64,000 nt of DNA from Crenothrix sp. D3 (GTDB taxonomy: Bacteria; Pseudomonadota; Gammaproteobacteria; Methylococcales; Methylomonadaceae). The position numbers and the translations under genes are program-made. The stretch is from NCBI GenBank assembly GCA_002134785.1, contig MBQZ01000018.1:1-64000 (forward strand), in the 5' to 3' direction. This document shows positions 28,835-39,500 of this stretch, piece by piece. The notes under the pieces were generated by a model. That model did not search any database. It worked only from the letters and a program-made list of their open reading frames with translations, and was not told the DNA's origin. Position 1 is the stretch's first letter; the number at the start of each line of letters is the position of its first letter.

Positions 28835-28868
28835 GGACTATTTTAGTCCTATTTAATTTCTGAGTAAA
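28835..28868 (-). promoter_or_regulatory. sufR-sufB promoter with overlapping IscR type-1-like operator
   Basis: On the minus strand, TTTACT (28868-28863) and TAAAAT (28845-28840) form a -35/-10 pair with a 17-base spacer. The -10 lies inside GGACTAAAATAGTCC (28849-28835). This palindrome matches the GACTRWWWYAGTC core of the E. coli IscR type-1 site exactly. The operator is about 22 bases upstream of the sufR start. Holo-SufR binding here would block RNA polymerase. Confidence 0.8.
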
Positions 28869-28952
28869 GAACTCAAGTAATTATCAGCCTTACAAAGAAT
28901 CAGCCCATTATTCATTAATCAGTTATGATTCAACCCGTCATTCACTGAGGAA

Positions 28953-31900
28953 TTGCCCATGCCGCTAATTGAATTAAACCTCCGCTTTCCTACGCACAAT
29001 CAAGTCACCGTCACATTTGAGGGCGACGATTCTGGTACTTTAGATTTTCAACCCCCATTCGATAAAAACGATTTTAGCGACATGGCGTGGTATTTAGAAA
29101 CCTACGCCGCGAGATACATCGCCGATGTGGATATTGAACGAGCGGAGGCAATCGCCAATCGCCTAAAAACTTTAGGTGAGCTGTTATTCAACGCTGTGTT
29201 TACCGATAGAACTGCCAGTCGTTTATTTAACCGCTTTCAGGATTGTGACGAAAAACGCTTAATTACTATCAGTGCCAATCATCCAACTGTTTTAAGCTTG
29301 CCGTGGGAATTATTACGCGACCCCACAGGCACGTTTTTAATGAATGAGAAATTATCAATTCGGCGGCGTTATGCGGGTGCGGGTGGTGGTAGAAAGGCTT
29401 TTAAAGTGAACAGCAAAGACAGTTTGCGCGTGTTATTTGTCGTCAGTCGTCCCAATGGGGCGAGTTTTATCAATCCCCGCACCGATGCTCAAGCGGTTAT
29501 GCAGGCGTTGCAAGCCACACAAGCCAACATCGAGCTGGAATTTTTACGCCCTGCCACGTTGGATAAACTCATTGAACGCTTAGAAAATGAGGATTTACCC
29601 GCAATTGATATTCTGCATTTTGATGGGCATGGGGCTTTTTATCATGCAGAAGCCGAAGACCATCCCACCGCTAAACACAGCGAAGACGGATTAACCAAAC
29701 AAGCGACACCCGACGGCAATAACGGTTATTTGTTGTTTGAAAATGCAGACAGTGACAAGGATTTTGTCTCAGCCGAAACCTTAGCCGATTCCTTGTATCA
29801 GAAGAAAATCGCCTTAGTGGTGTTGTCTGCCTGTCAATCGGCAACGGTAGGCGGTGAAGATGCTTTAAACAGTGTGGCGGCGCGGTTGACTCATGCAGGT
29901 TTGCCGTCAGTATTGGCAATGACCTATTCAGTGTTAGTCGCCACCACGGAAAAATTATTTGCCGAGTTTTATAAAGCGTTAATGAACGGCAAACATATCG
30001 GTGAGGCGTTAGATACCTCACGGCGTTATTTGAACCGCAATGCAGAACGCGGCGAGCGGCAATGTGGGGCTAATCGTATCACCTTAGAATTACAAGATTG
30101 GTTTGTGCCAGCCTTGTATCAAGCGAGTGGTGACAGCGCGTTGTTGAAATCCCCCCCAGCCCCCCTTTTACAAAGGGGGGAGCAAGACCAAGAACAAGGT
30201 TCTCCCCTTTGGCAAAGGGGAGTTAGAGGGGATTTAAACAACCTCCCCAAACTCCAAGACGCTGGTTTTTTCGGACGCAGTAAAGAACTGTGGTTTGTCG
30301 AACGCGCTTTTGTGCAGAACGTGCGTAGCATTGCCGTTACAGGTTTTGGTGGACAAGGCAAAACCACACTCGCCATTGAAGCGGGTAATTGGTTACAGCA
30401 AACAGGCTTATTTACACAGGTTTGTTTTGTTGATTATGCCGCGTTTCAAGGCGTGGATGCGGTTGGCGTGGCAGTCAGTACCTTGGCAACGGTGGTCAAT
30501 GAATCACTGCTTGATGAAAACGCGGCAACCCACGCCCTGAAAAAAACTGCGACTTTATTAATTTTGGATAATTTAGAAGCCTTAACGCCTAACGCCTTAG
30601 CCGCCTTATTAACAGCGGCATCCGCTTGGGCTAAGGCGGGGAATAGTCGCTTGTTAATGACCACGCGGCAACATGATTTATCCCATTCAGCGTTTCCAAC
30701 AGCCAACTCCAGCCAGCATCTTTATCTGCCTTTGAGTGGGCTAGGGCAAGAAGACGCGCTGGCGTATTTTCAACGTCTGCATAAATTACCGCCCACGCCA
30801 CAGTTTAAACAACCTGAGCGGCAAGCCTTGTTAGCCTTATTTGCGCGGGTGGATTTTCATCCCCTATCAATCGGTTTATTGGCACAGGAATTAAAGTTTC
30901 GCCGCATTGCCGCTTTAGGCGCACGTTTAGAACACTATCTGGTAGAAAATCCCGATAACCCGTTAATCAGTTCCTTAAAATTATCCCTAGACCGTTTACA
31001 ACCCGCAACGCGTTTGTTAGTCACGCGCTTAGGGGTGTTTCAGGGTGGGGCTATAGAAAATGTGTTACTAGAAATTACTGAAATTAACGCCAGCGATTGG
31101 GCAATGTTACGCCCAGCCTTAGAAAGCACAGGCTTGATTCAAGCGGAATCCTTAGTCCATTTAGGTGTTACCGTGCCGCCGTATCTTAAATTTCATCCCA
31201 CCTTAGCCCCTGCTTTGAGGCAAGAACTCAAAGATGATGAACAAGCCGAATTAGTAGCGCGTTATCGGCACAGCTATTATCAGCTTTCCCGTTATCTCTA
31301 TGTTGAAGACAGAAAAAATCCCCACGCGGTACGGGCGATTGCCTTGCGAGAATTGCCGAATTGTCTGCATGGGGTTTATACCGCGTTGCAAGCGGGTGAA
31401 GGGTTTGCAGTCGAGTTTGCGGAGTGTGTCAGTAAGTTTCTTAATAACTTTGGCTTACACGCGGATAAAGCCGCACTCAACAAAGCGGCACAGCAAGCCA
31501 GCGGTGACGTAGGTTCAGAGACGTGGTTTTTAACGCAAAACAATCAAGGTGAAGCCTTGTACGATGCAGGACGGTACGCGCAAGCCGAAACTATTTTTCA
31601 AACACTACGCCAGCACTTAGGGCAAATACCTAGTTATGAATTTTGTAATAATTTAGGTAATTTAGGTCGTTGTTTGGATCAGCAAGGCAAAACCGCAGCT
31701 GCTATCGACTGTTATTCACAAGCTTTAGTGGTTGCGCAATCGCTAGACACCTCACCCGCAATACAAAGGCTAATCAGCACACTGCATACCGATTTAGCCG
31801 ATGCTTTTGGGCATGGCGGTGATTATATGCAGGCAAAAGCACACTATGAGCAATCGTTAGCCATTACCAAGGAAATAGGCGATACACGTCAAGAAGCGGC

Positions 31901-32762
31901 GGTGCAAGGGCAACTTGGCACATTGGCAATGCGTCAAGGGGATTTACAGACAGCAGAGCAGAGCTATCAAACGGCGTTAAAAATGTTTGCATCACTGAAT
32001 GAACCACAATCAGAAGCAACGGCTTGGACTCTGTTAGGCAATGTTTATCAAAAAGCAAACGCATGGCAAGCCGCCGAACACGCTTATCGGGAATCTGCCA
32101 GAATTAACGAAGCACTAGGCAACACGCTGGAGGTGGCAAACATTTGGAATAATTTAGCATTAGTCACCAAAGCACAAGGCAACACAGATGCGGCTGAAAA
32201 ATGGTATCGCAAAGCCATTGCCGTACAGCAACAGGGCAATCCGAAAGAATTAGTGATGAGTTTAAACAATCTCGCGGATTTATTACAAAACCAAGCTAAC
32301 CGACTAGAAGAAGCCTGCGCCTTAGCCGAGCAAGCCCTAAGCATTCATGAAACCTTGGACGCAGCCAGTGCAGAAATTTGGAAGGCTTACGAACTGTTGG
32401 CACAAATCGCTAATAAACAGCAAGACAGCGCGAAGACAAACCACTATCGGCAATCATCCCGCGATAGCTATTTGCGTTTTGCAGGGATGCCAACGCAAAT
32501 GAAACAACACGCTTGGTTAATTGCCAAAGTGCTTAATGCGGTTTTAACGCACAGCGTGGATGAAGAATTAACTATTGGTTTACAGACATTACAACAAAGT
32601 GCTTGGACTAATTTAGCCAACGCCATTCAACACCTGCTTAATGGCGAACGCAACGAAACCGTTTTACTTGAACCGTTGGATTATACCGATGCCGCTATTA
32701 TCCACCTGATTTTAAAAGGCATAGCCAACCCCGACAGTTTAGCCACCCTGTTTAATTCCTAA
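28953..32762 (+). CDS. CHAT protease-STAND NTPase-TPR protein
   Basis: The 1269-residue protein has three parts. Residues about 150-390 form a CHAT (caspase-like) domain with catalytic His226 in HFDGHGAF and Cys294 in VLSACQSA. Residues about 430-850 form a STAND/NB-ARC-like NTPase with P-loop GFGGQGKT (464-471), Walker B TLLILDNLE and an RLLMTTRQHDL sensor region. Residues about 860-1200 are TPR repeats (AETIFQTLRQHLGQ; AKAHYEQSLAITKEIGDTRQ; AEKWYRKAIAVQQQGNP). A palindromic element is inserted in frame at residues 399-427. The layout is that of a ligand-sensing protease in antiphage or cell-death systems. It is divergent from sufR and 18 bases upstream of a small membrane-protein gene. The trigger and substrate are unknown. 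Confidence 0.9.
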   Translation: MPMPLIELNLRFPTHNQVTVTFEGDDSGTLDFQPPFDKNDFSDMAWYLETYAARYIADVDIERAEAIANRLKTLGELLFNAVFTDRTASRLFNRFQDCDEKRLITISANHPTVLSLPWELLRDPTGTFLMNEKLSIRRRYAGAGGGRKAFKVNSKDSLRVLFVVSRPNGASFINPRTDAQAVMQALQATQANIELEFLRPATLDKLIERLENEDLPAIDILHFDGHGAFYHAEAEDHPTAKHSEDGLTKQATPDGNNGYLLFENADSDKDFVSAETLADSLYQKKIALVVLSACQSATVGGEDALNSVAARLTHAGLPSVLAMTYSVLVATTEKLFAEFYKALMNGKHIGEALDTSRRYLNRNAERGERQCGANRITLELQDWFVPALYQASGDSALLKSPPAPLLQRGEQDQEQGSPLWQRGVRGDLNNLPKLQDAGFFGRSKELWFVERAFVQNVRSIAVTGFGGQGKTTLAIEAGNWLQQTGLFTQVCFVDYAAFQGVDAVGVAVSTLATVVNESLLDENAATHALKKTATLLILDNLEALTPNALAALLTAASAWAKAGNSRLLMTTRQHDLSHSAFPTANSSQHLYLPLSGLGQEDALAYFQRLHKLPPTPQFKQPERQALLALFARVDFHPLSIGLLAQELKFRRIAALGARLEHYLVENPDNPLISSLKLSLDRLQPATRLLVTRLGVFQGGAIENVLLEITEINASDWAMLRPALESTGLIQAESLVHLGVTVPPYLKFHPTLAPALRQELKDDEQAELVARYRHSYYQLSRYLYVEDRKNPHAVRAIALRELPNCLHGVYTALQAGEGFAVEFAECVSKFLNNFGLHADKAALNKAAQQASGDVGSETWFLTQNNQGEALYDAGRYAQAETIFQTLRQHLGQIPSYEFCNNLGNLGRCLDQQGKTAAAIDCYSQALVVAQSLDTSPAIQRLISTLHTDLADAFGHGGDYMQAKAHYEQSLAITKEIGDTRQEAAVQGQLGTLAMRQGDLQTAEQSYQTALKMFASLNEPQSEATAWTLLGNVYQKANAWQAAEHAYRESARINEALGNTLEVANIWNNLALVTKAQGNTDAAEKWYRKAIAVQQQGNPKELVMSLNNLADLLQNQANRLEEACALAEQALSIHETLDAASAEIWKAYELLAQIANKQQDSAKTNHYRQSSRDSYLRFAGMPTQMKQHAWLIAKVLNAVLTHSVDEELTIGLQTLQQSAWTNLANAIQHLLNGERNETVLLEPLDYTDAAIIHLILKGIANPDSLATLFNS
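30147..30235. repeat. Palindromic repeat element inserted in frame in the CHAT-NTPase gene
   Basis: The outer arms AAATCCCC (30147) and GGGGATTT (ending 30235) are complementary. Each half contains its own hairpin: CCCCCCTTTTACAAAGGGGGG on the left and CTCCCCTTTGGCAAAGGGGAG on the right. Length is 89 bases. It adds a Pro/Gln/Arg-rich linker (SPPAPLLQRGE ... SPLWQRGVRGDL) without breaking the frame. Similar AAATCCCC palindromes occur as mobile repeats in cyanobacteria and other bacteria. Confidence 0.85.
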
Positions 32763-32780
32763 CCCACAAAGGACAACACT

Positions 32781-33215
32781 ATGAACCACTTTACCGATGC
32801 AGAACTACAAACCCTGTCCGCTGAAATTGACCAGCAATTAAGCGAATTAGCCAACGACCCAGCCAATGATGGCATTACCAAACGCACAGGACACACACCA
32901 AAAACTATTCCCAGCAAACAAAAACAGCAACTGGAACAGGTCATAGAACAAGATTTAGGCATAAAAGAACCCGCTGATTCGTTTATGAAAAAATTCGCCC
33001 GCGCCGCAAAACAAGACCTGTGCCAAGAAGGTGGCGTTCTGTATGGGCAGTGGAAAAAATACGGCGATTTGGAAAATGAAGAAATGCTAAAAACCTTTAG
33101 CGGTATTTTAATCGGTATGGGCATTAGCAATGCGTTATTAGCCACCGCCGTGGTTGCGGTGAGTGTCATCGTGATTCACATCGGCATTAAAGCTTTTTGC
33201 GAAGATTGCCAATAA
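32781..33215 (+). CDS. Small protein with C-terminal membrane helix, partner of the CHAT protein
   Basis: I do not recognise a family. The 144-residue protein has an acidic, helical N-terminal region (SAEIDQQLSELANDPANDG). A polar lysine/glutamine-rich middle follows (PSKQKQQLEQVIEQDLGIKE). A hydrophobic segment at about 107-137 (GILIGMGISNALLATAVVAV onward) ends in a Cys-containing tail (FCEDCQ). It starts 18 bases after the CHAT gene stop with an AAAGGA ribosome binding site nine to ten bases upstream, so the two are co-transcribed. A protease followed by a small tail-anchored protein suggests a substrate or membrane effector, but that is inference. Confidence 0.78.
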   Translation: MNHFTDAELQTLSAEIDQQLSELANDPANDGITKRTGHTPKTIPSKQKQQLEQVIEQDLGIKEPADSFMKKFARAAKQDLCQEGGVLYGQWKKYGDLENEEMLKTFSGILIGMGISNALLATAVVAVSVIVIHIGIKAFCEDCQ

Positions 33216-33226
33216 ATCAGGAATAT

Positions 33227-33256
33227 GACTGCTAGTCCTTAAAGGACTGGCAGTCA
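33227..33256. repeat. Palindrome of the GACTGCCAGTCCTT family, first copy
   Basis: TGACTGCTAGTCCTT (33227-33241 region) and AAGGACTGGCAGTCA pair almost perfectly. A second copy, with the same core CCAGTCCTT ... AAGGACTGGCAGTC, lies at 63871-63901. Both sit just past the stop codons of plus-strand genes and may act as terminators. Confidence 0.75.
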
Positions 33257-33286
33257 TTTATTAGCTAAAAACTTTTTCACAATCAC

Positions 33287-33439
33287 TTAAAACAATTGCA
33301 ACGCCAACATAATCGCATCTTCGCGCCCCTTTTCGGCGGGGTAATAGCCTTTTCTGATACCGATTTCGTTAAAACCTAAGTCTTCGTAGAGGGCGATGGC
33401 GTGGAGGCTGGAGGGGCGGACTTCTAAGAATACGGTTTC
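33287..33439 (-). pseudogene. Truncated duplicate of the 3' end of rimI
   Basis: The minus strand encodes ETVFLEVRPSSLHAIALYED and continues GFNEIGIRKGYYPAE, DAIMLALQLF, then stop at 33287. This is the last 50 residues of the RimI protein encoded at 40505-41044 with only a few substitutions. The fragment has no start and ends abruptly upstream at 33440. Together with the intact rimI it brackets the giant TPR-glycosyltransferase gene in direct orientation. Confidence 0.9.
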
Positions 33440-33459
33440 GATTATTCCTATCAGGATAA

Positions 33460-33491
33460 AAATCTTCTCTCAATCTTAAAAGAGAAGATTT
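33460..33491 (-). terminator. Hairpin terminator of the giant TPR gene
   Basis: AAATCTTCTCT (33460-33470) pairs with AGAGAAGATTT (33481-33491) around a ten-base loop. It lies about 30 bases beyond the stop of the 2281-codon gene on the minus strand, and TTTTATCC follows the stem on that strand. Confidence 0.75.
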
Positions 33492-33522
33492 ACTGCCTTT
33501 GCTGGATTAGCTTATCTCGAAC

Positions 33523-36500
33523 TCAGGTTATATAAATATGCTCTGGCGTTAAATCGGCTTGGTAGCGATCAAACATCATTTGATAAGCGGACTCAATATG
33601 TTGAGTAAATAGTGCGGTATTAAATAACGGATAAGTTAAGCGGTTGTCAGCTAGTTTTTGTTTAAGTACCGTGAGTTGTTCAGGGTGGGTAGCGAGTTGT
33701 ATGGCTAAGGCTTCGTAGTCTGTAACGTTTTTAGTCACTAATTCAGGTAGACCAATGGCATAAAGCAAACTGGCTGCCATTCTGCCTGAAAACGTGTCAC
33801 CTAAATAAGTCAGGATGGGTAAGCCTGCCCATAATGCCGCACTGGCGGTCGCCCCCGCATTGTAAGGGCTGGTATCTAAAAATAAGTCAGCGACGCGATG
33901 GCGAGCTAAGTATTCAGGCATCGGTAGGCGTTGAGCAAAAACCAAGCGTTCCCCCGCTATGCCGTGGGCTATTGCTGCCCGCCGTAAGTTATTGGCTACG
34001 GTGCTATTGTCTTCTAACAGCCACAGAACACTACCTTCAACTTGGTGCAATATTCGCATCCAACTATCAAAAACAGCAGGTGTAATTTTATAGTTGTTGT
34101 TAAAACAACAAAATACAAATCCCTGTTCAGGTAAACCAAGTTCTGCCCGCGTGAACGATTTATTAGCAATCGGCAGTTTACTGTCGTTGACTTGAAAACT
34201 ATGCGGTAAATAAGCAATTTTTTCACTGTAGTGGGCTTGATGTTCTACAGGTATTAGCGTGGTGTCAGCGAGTAAATAGTCAATATAATTAGTCCCCATC
34301 GTGCCGAGATAGCCTAAATAACTGACTTGAATCGGTGCGACACGCATGGCAAATAGACGGGTTCTGCAACCCGTAGTAAAACCATTTAAATCAACAGCAA
34401 TATCGATTTCTAGTTGTCTAGCCAGTTGTACCACTTGTTCATCCGATTGTTGACTGACATCAATGAACTGATCGAATACGCCCTCTAATCTTAACCTCAT
34501 ATCATCTTTGTCACTGGCGGCGAGGAAGGAAAAGGCAATGATTTCAAACCGTGAGCGGTCTTGGCGTTCAAACAATTCTGCCGTTAAATAAGCAACGGGA
34601 TGTTGACAAAAGTCGGACGAAAAATAACCTATTTTAATTTTTGGATGTGTGTATTTTCTTGGTGACGGTAAAAGAACGTCGGTAGGGTATTTTTCTTGAG
34701 CATAACAACACGCCGCTTTTTTCTGCAAAGCGGCTGATGAAGAAAGTGTGAGTACAGAAAAAGGTCCCGATACTTTTTCGCCGCGTTCTATACCTTGTTC
34801 CAGCTTATTAAGGTTTTTATCAAACTCAGTCCAGTCACAAATTTTCATTTTTATATGTAGCCAATCGCCTAATAAAAATTCATAGTCTGGTTTGATGGTT
34901 AATGCACGACCATAACTGACGATGGTTTCGTCATAACGCTTGAGTTCATTTAACACATTACCACGATTAAAGAGAGCCTCAGCGTAATCTGTCTTGATAG
35001 CCAAGGCGCGGTCATAGCTGTTTAAGGCTTCGTCATATCGATTTAGATCTTTTAACACGCTACCACGATTGGAGAGAACACCTGCATTATCGGGTGTAAT
35101 TTTTAATACGTCATCATAACTAGCAAGAGCTTCGTCATAACGCTTGAGTTCTTTTAATGTGTTACCGCGATTGGCGAGAGCTTCTGCATAGTTTGGTTCA
35201 ACAGCTAATACACGGTCATAGCTGACGAGGGCATCGTCATAACGCTTAAGTTTAGCTAACATATTACCGCAATTAAAAAGAGCCTCAATGTAATCTGGTT
35301 TGATATTCACTGCGCGGTCATAGCTGACTAGAGCTTCGTCATAACGCTTGAGGTCTTGCAGTACATTACCCCGATTGTAGAGGACTTCTGCATGATTTGG
35401 CTGGATAGCTAACGCATAGTCATAACTCAGCAATGCGTCAGAAAAGCGTTTGCACTCATGAAGTGCATTTCCTCGACCGATATGTGCTTGCACAAAATCT
35501 GGCTTAATGACTAAGGCACGGTCATAGCTGACAATGGCTTCCTGAAAACGGGAGCAGGCTTGTAGCGTGTTACCTCGGTTATAAAAGGCTTCTGCATAAT
35601 CGGGGCGAATAGTTAGCGCACGGTCATAACTAGCGAGTGCCTCATCTAAACGGTTGAGGATTTGCAGGACGTTACCTCGATTGGAATGCGCTCTAGCAGA
35701 GTCGGGGTTAATGGATAACGCACGGTTATACGTCGTAAGTGCCTCGTCAACTTCACCTAGGTCTTCTAGCTCATTCCCTTGGTTAATGAGTGCTTCAATA
35801 GCATCCTCATCAATAATTACCGTGCTGTTTATTGTGGGAATGGGTTCGAGTAGATAACGCAGTTCAAGTTGTAATTGATCTATCACGTCTTGCCAATCAC
35901 TGTGTTGGTTTTGCCTGAACAAGCGTACTGTGGGATACCAAGGACTATCATCGCGATCTAACAGCCACCGCCACTCAGGATTATAGGGTAATAAAATCCA
36001 TGTTGGCTTACCTATTGCCGCTGCTAAATGGGCTACCGAAGTATCAACACTGATAATCACATCCATTAATTCACACAAACAGGCGGTGTCTGCGAAATCT
36101 TGTAGTTGATCACCGAAGTGCTGAATATTAGTAAAACCTGCCAGTATGGTAGCATCATCAGTACGCACTTCTTTTTGCAAACTGAAAAAATGGGCTGCAT
36201 TATTCAGCAATTGACTGAGCTGACTGAGAGCAATGGAGCGATTATGATCGTTTGTATGAATGGTACTGCCAGACCATACCAGTCCAACCCGTAGTGACGT
36301 TTTATCGCCTAGCTTAGCTTGCCACTTTTTCATTCGTTCGGTTTGACTAAAAAGATACGCAGTATCGGCGGGAATAGTTGCTAACGCGGTGTTAAATGCT
36401 AATGGTAGACTCATCAACGGGCAATGGTAATCAAAATTAGGTAGTGGGTCGCCTTTGTTTAGCAAAACATCAACACCTTGCAGAGAATGTAACAACGTGC

Positions 36501-39500
36501 TTAAAGCTGGTTGTATTTCCAATAACACAATCGCACCCAGTGCCTTAACTTGTTTGGCATAGCGACAAAATTGTAGCGTGTCGCCAAAACCTTGCTCAGC
36601 ATAAAGTAAGATAGTTTTACCTAATAATGATTGCTCGCCCAGCCATAATGGCTGTTTAAATGTATTGTAATAATTCTCGCGCAGCGCATCACTTTGCCTC
36701 CGCCCTTCGTAATTACGCCAGCCGTTAGCAAAATCACCCAGTAGCAATTGACATAAGCCAATATTCCAATGGGCGCTTGCATAATCTGGCTTGATACTTA
36801 ATGCGCGGTTATAACTGGCGAGAGCTTCATCATAACGCTTGAGGTCGCTTAATACGATGCCACGACTATAGTGGAACTCAGCGTAATTTGGTCTGATATT
36901 TACTGCTCGGTTATAGCTAGCGAGAGCTTCGTCATAACGTTTGAGTTCTTTTAGTGTGTTACCTCGATTGGAAAGAGCTTCTGCATAGTCTGGATCAATG
37001 CTTAATGCGCGGTCATAACTGGCGAGGGCATCGTTATAACGCTTGAGTTGGGCTAACACATTACCGTAATTAAAGAAAGCCTCGGCGCAATCTGGCTTGA
37101 TAGTTAATGCGCGATTATAACTAGCGATGGCTTCATCATGCCGTTTGAGGTCTTGCAGTACATTACCCCGATTGTAGAGGACTTCTGCATGATTTGGCTG
37201 AATAGCTAATGCGTGGTCATAACTCAGCAATGCGTCAGAAAAGCGTTTGCACTCATGAAGTGCATTTCCTCGACTGATATGTGCTTGCACAAAATCTGGC
37301 TTAATGACTAAGGCACGGTCATAGCTGACAATAGCTTCCTGAAAACAGGAGCTGGCTTGTAGCGTGTTACCTCGGTTATAAAAGGCTTCTGCATAATCGG
37401 GGCGAATAGTTAGCGCACGGTCATAACTAGCGAGTGCCTCATCCAAACGGTTGAGGATTTGCAGGGCGTTACCTCGATTGGAATGCGCTCTAGCAGAGTC
37501 TGGGTTAATGGATAACGCACGGTTATATGTCGCAAGTGCTTCATGAAATTCGCCTGAGTCTTCTTGCTCATTCCCTTGGTTAATCAGGGCTTCAACCGCA
37601 TCTGTATCCGCATTGGTAACTAAGAGGACTAGCTGATTAGCTTCTTGTTTCTCAAGTGTGGTAGTCAACTGTACTTGCACTTTGTCTACTTCTTTTTTCG
37701 GTAAATTAACCTTAATTCGCGGTTGTTTACGTTGTTTTTTTATCGCATTTAAACAACGGAGTGCTTCTGTATGGTCAGGCTGTGTTTCTAACAATTCTTC
37801 GTATAAAATCACGGCAACTTCCAGTCGCCCTTGTTGGTGAAATTGTTGAGCTTGTTGAAATTTACTATCGGCTTGTGTAGGGATGGAGGTAACAGATTTG
37901 TTTTTTCGTTTGCTAAATGCGGTCGTTCCCACGAATAGTTGTGCAATTTTACCGAATACACTCAATGAATGAGAGGGCTTAACTTGTTTTTCTACGGCTT
38001 TAATATCGGCAGATGGCAATGGTTGTTGCTGAAGCGTAGCAGTGACCTCTTGCGCGGGTATATAAATATGCTCTGGAGCTAAATCGGCTTGGTAGCGTTC
38101 AAACATCATTTGATAAGCTGACTCAATATGTTGAGTAAATAGTGCGGTATTAAATAACGGATAAGTTAAGCGGTTGTCAGCTAGTTTTTTTTTAAGTACC
38201 GTGAGTTGCTCAGAGTGGGTAGCGAGTTGTATGGCTAGGGCTTCGTAGTCTGTAACATTTTTAGTCACTAATTCAGGTAGACCAATGGCATAAAGCAAAC
38301 TGGCTGCCATTCTTCCTGCAAAGGTTTCGCCTAAACACGTTAATATAGGTAAGCCTGCCCATAACGAATCACTGGCGGTCGCACCTGCATTACAGGGCTG
38401 TGTATCTAAAAATAAATCAGCTAAACGATGACGGGCTAAATGCTCAGGTTTGGGTAAGCGTTTAGCAAAACATATTCGCTTAGCATCTATACCTCTAGCG
38501 GTTGCTGCTAATCGTAAATTTTTTGCAGCCGTATCATTGTCTTCTAACAGCCACAGAACACTACCTTCAACTTGGTGCAATATTCGCATCCAACTATCAA
38601 ACACAGTAGGCGTAATTTTATAGTTATTGTTAAAACAACAAAATACAAATCCCTGTTCAGGTAAACCAAGTTCTGCCCGCGTGAACGATTTATTAGCAAT
38701 CGGCAGTTTACTGTCGTTGACTTGAAAACTATGCGGTAAATAAGCAATTTTTTCACAGTAGTGGGCTTGATGTTCTATCGGTATTAGCGTGGTGTCAGCG
38801 AGTAAATAGTCAATATAATAAGTCCCCATCGTACCAATATAGCCTAAATAGCTAACTTGAATCGGCGCGAGGCGCATAGCAAATAGATTGGGTCTGCTCC
38901 CTCCAGTAAAACCATTTAAATCAACAGCAATATCGATTTCTAGTTGTCTAGCCAGTCGTACTACTTGTTCATCCGATTGTTGACTGACATCAATGAACTG
39001 ATCAAATACACCCTCCAATCTTAACCGCATATTGTCTTTGTGATTTGCTGTATGGAAAGAAAAGGCAATAACTTCAAACCGTGAGCGGTCGTGGCGTTCA
39101 AACAATTCGGCTGTTAAAATAGCGACAGCATGATTACAAAAATCCGCTGAAAAATAGCCTATTTTAATTTTTGCATGGACGTGTTTTACGATAGGTGGTG
39201 CAAGAACGTTGGTAGGATGTTTTTCTTGGGCATAACAACACGCCGCTTTTTTCTGCAAAGCGGCTGATGAAGAGGCTATCTGTATAATAAAAGGTCGTGA
39301 TATTTTTCCATCACGTTCTATACCTTGCTCCAACTTATTAAGATTATTATCAACACCATTCCAGTCACAAATTTTCAGTTTTGTATGAAACCAATCATCA
39401 AATAAAAATTCCATGTCTGGTTTGATGGTCAATGCGCGGTCATAACTAGCGATGGCTTCGTCATAACGCTTGAATTCGTTTAATACATTGCCACGATTAA

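Noticed and set aside
29671-30021. 116-codon minus-strand ORF inside the CHAT gene
   Set aside because: It is fully antisense to the conserved CHAT catalytic region and has biased, meaningless composition.
34014-34226. Short minus-strand ORF, with a near-identical partner at 38544-38756
   Set aside because: Both are shadows within the two duplicated GT41 domains in another frame; their similarity reflects the duplication of the coding gene.
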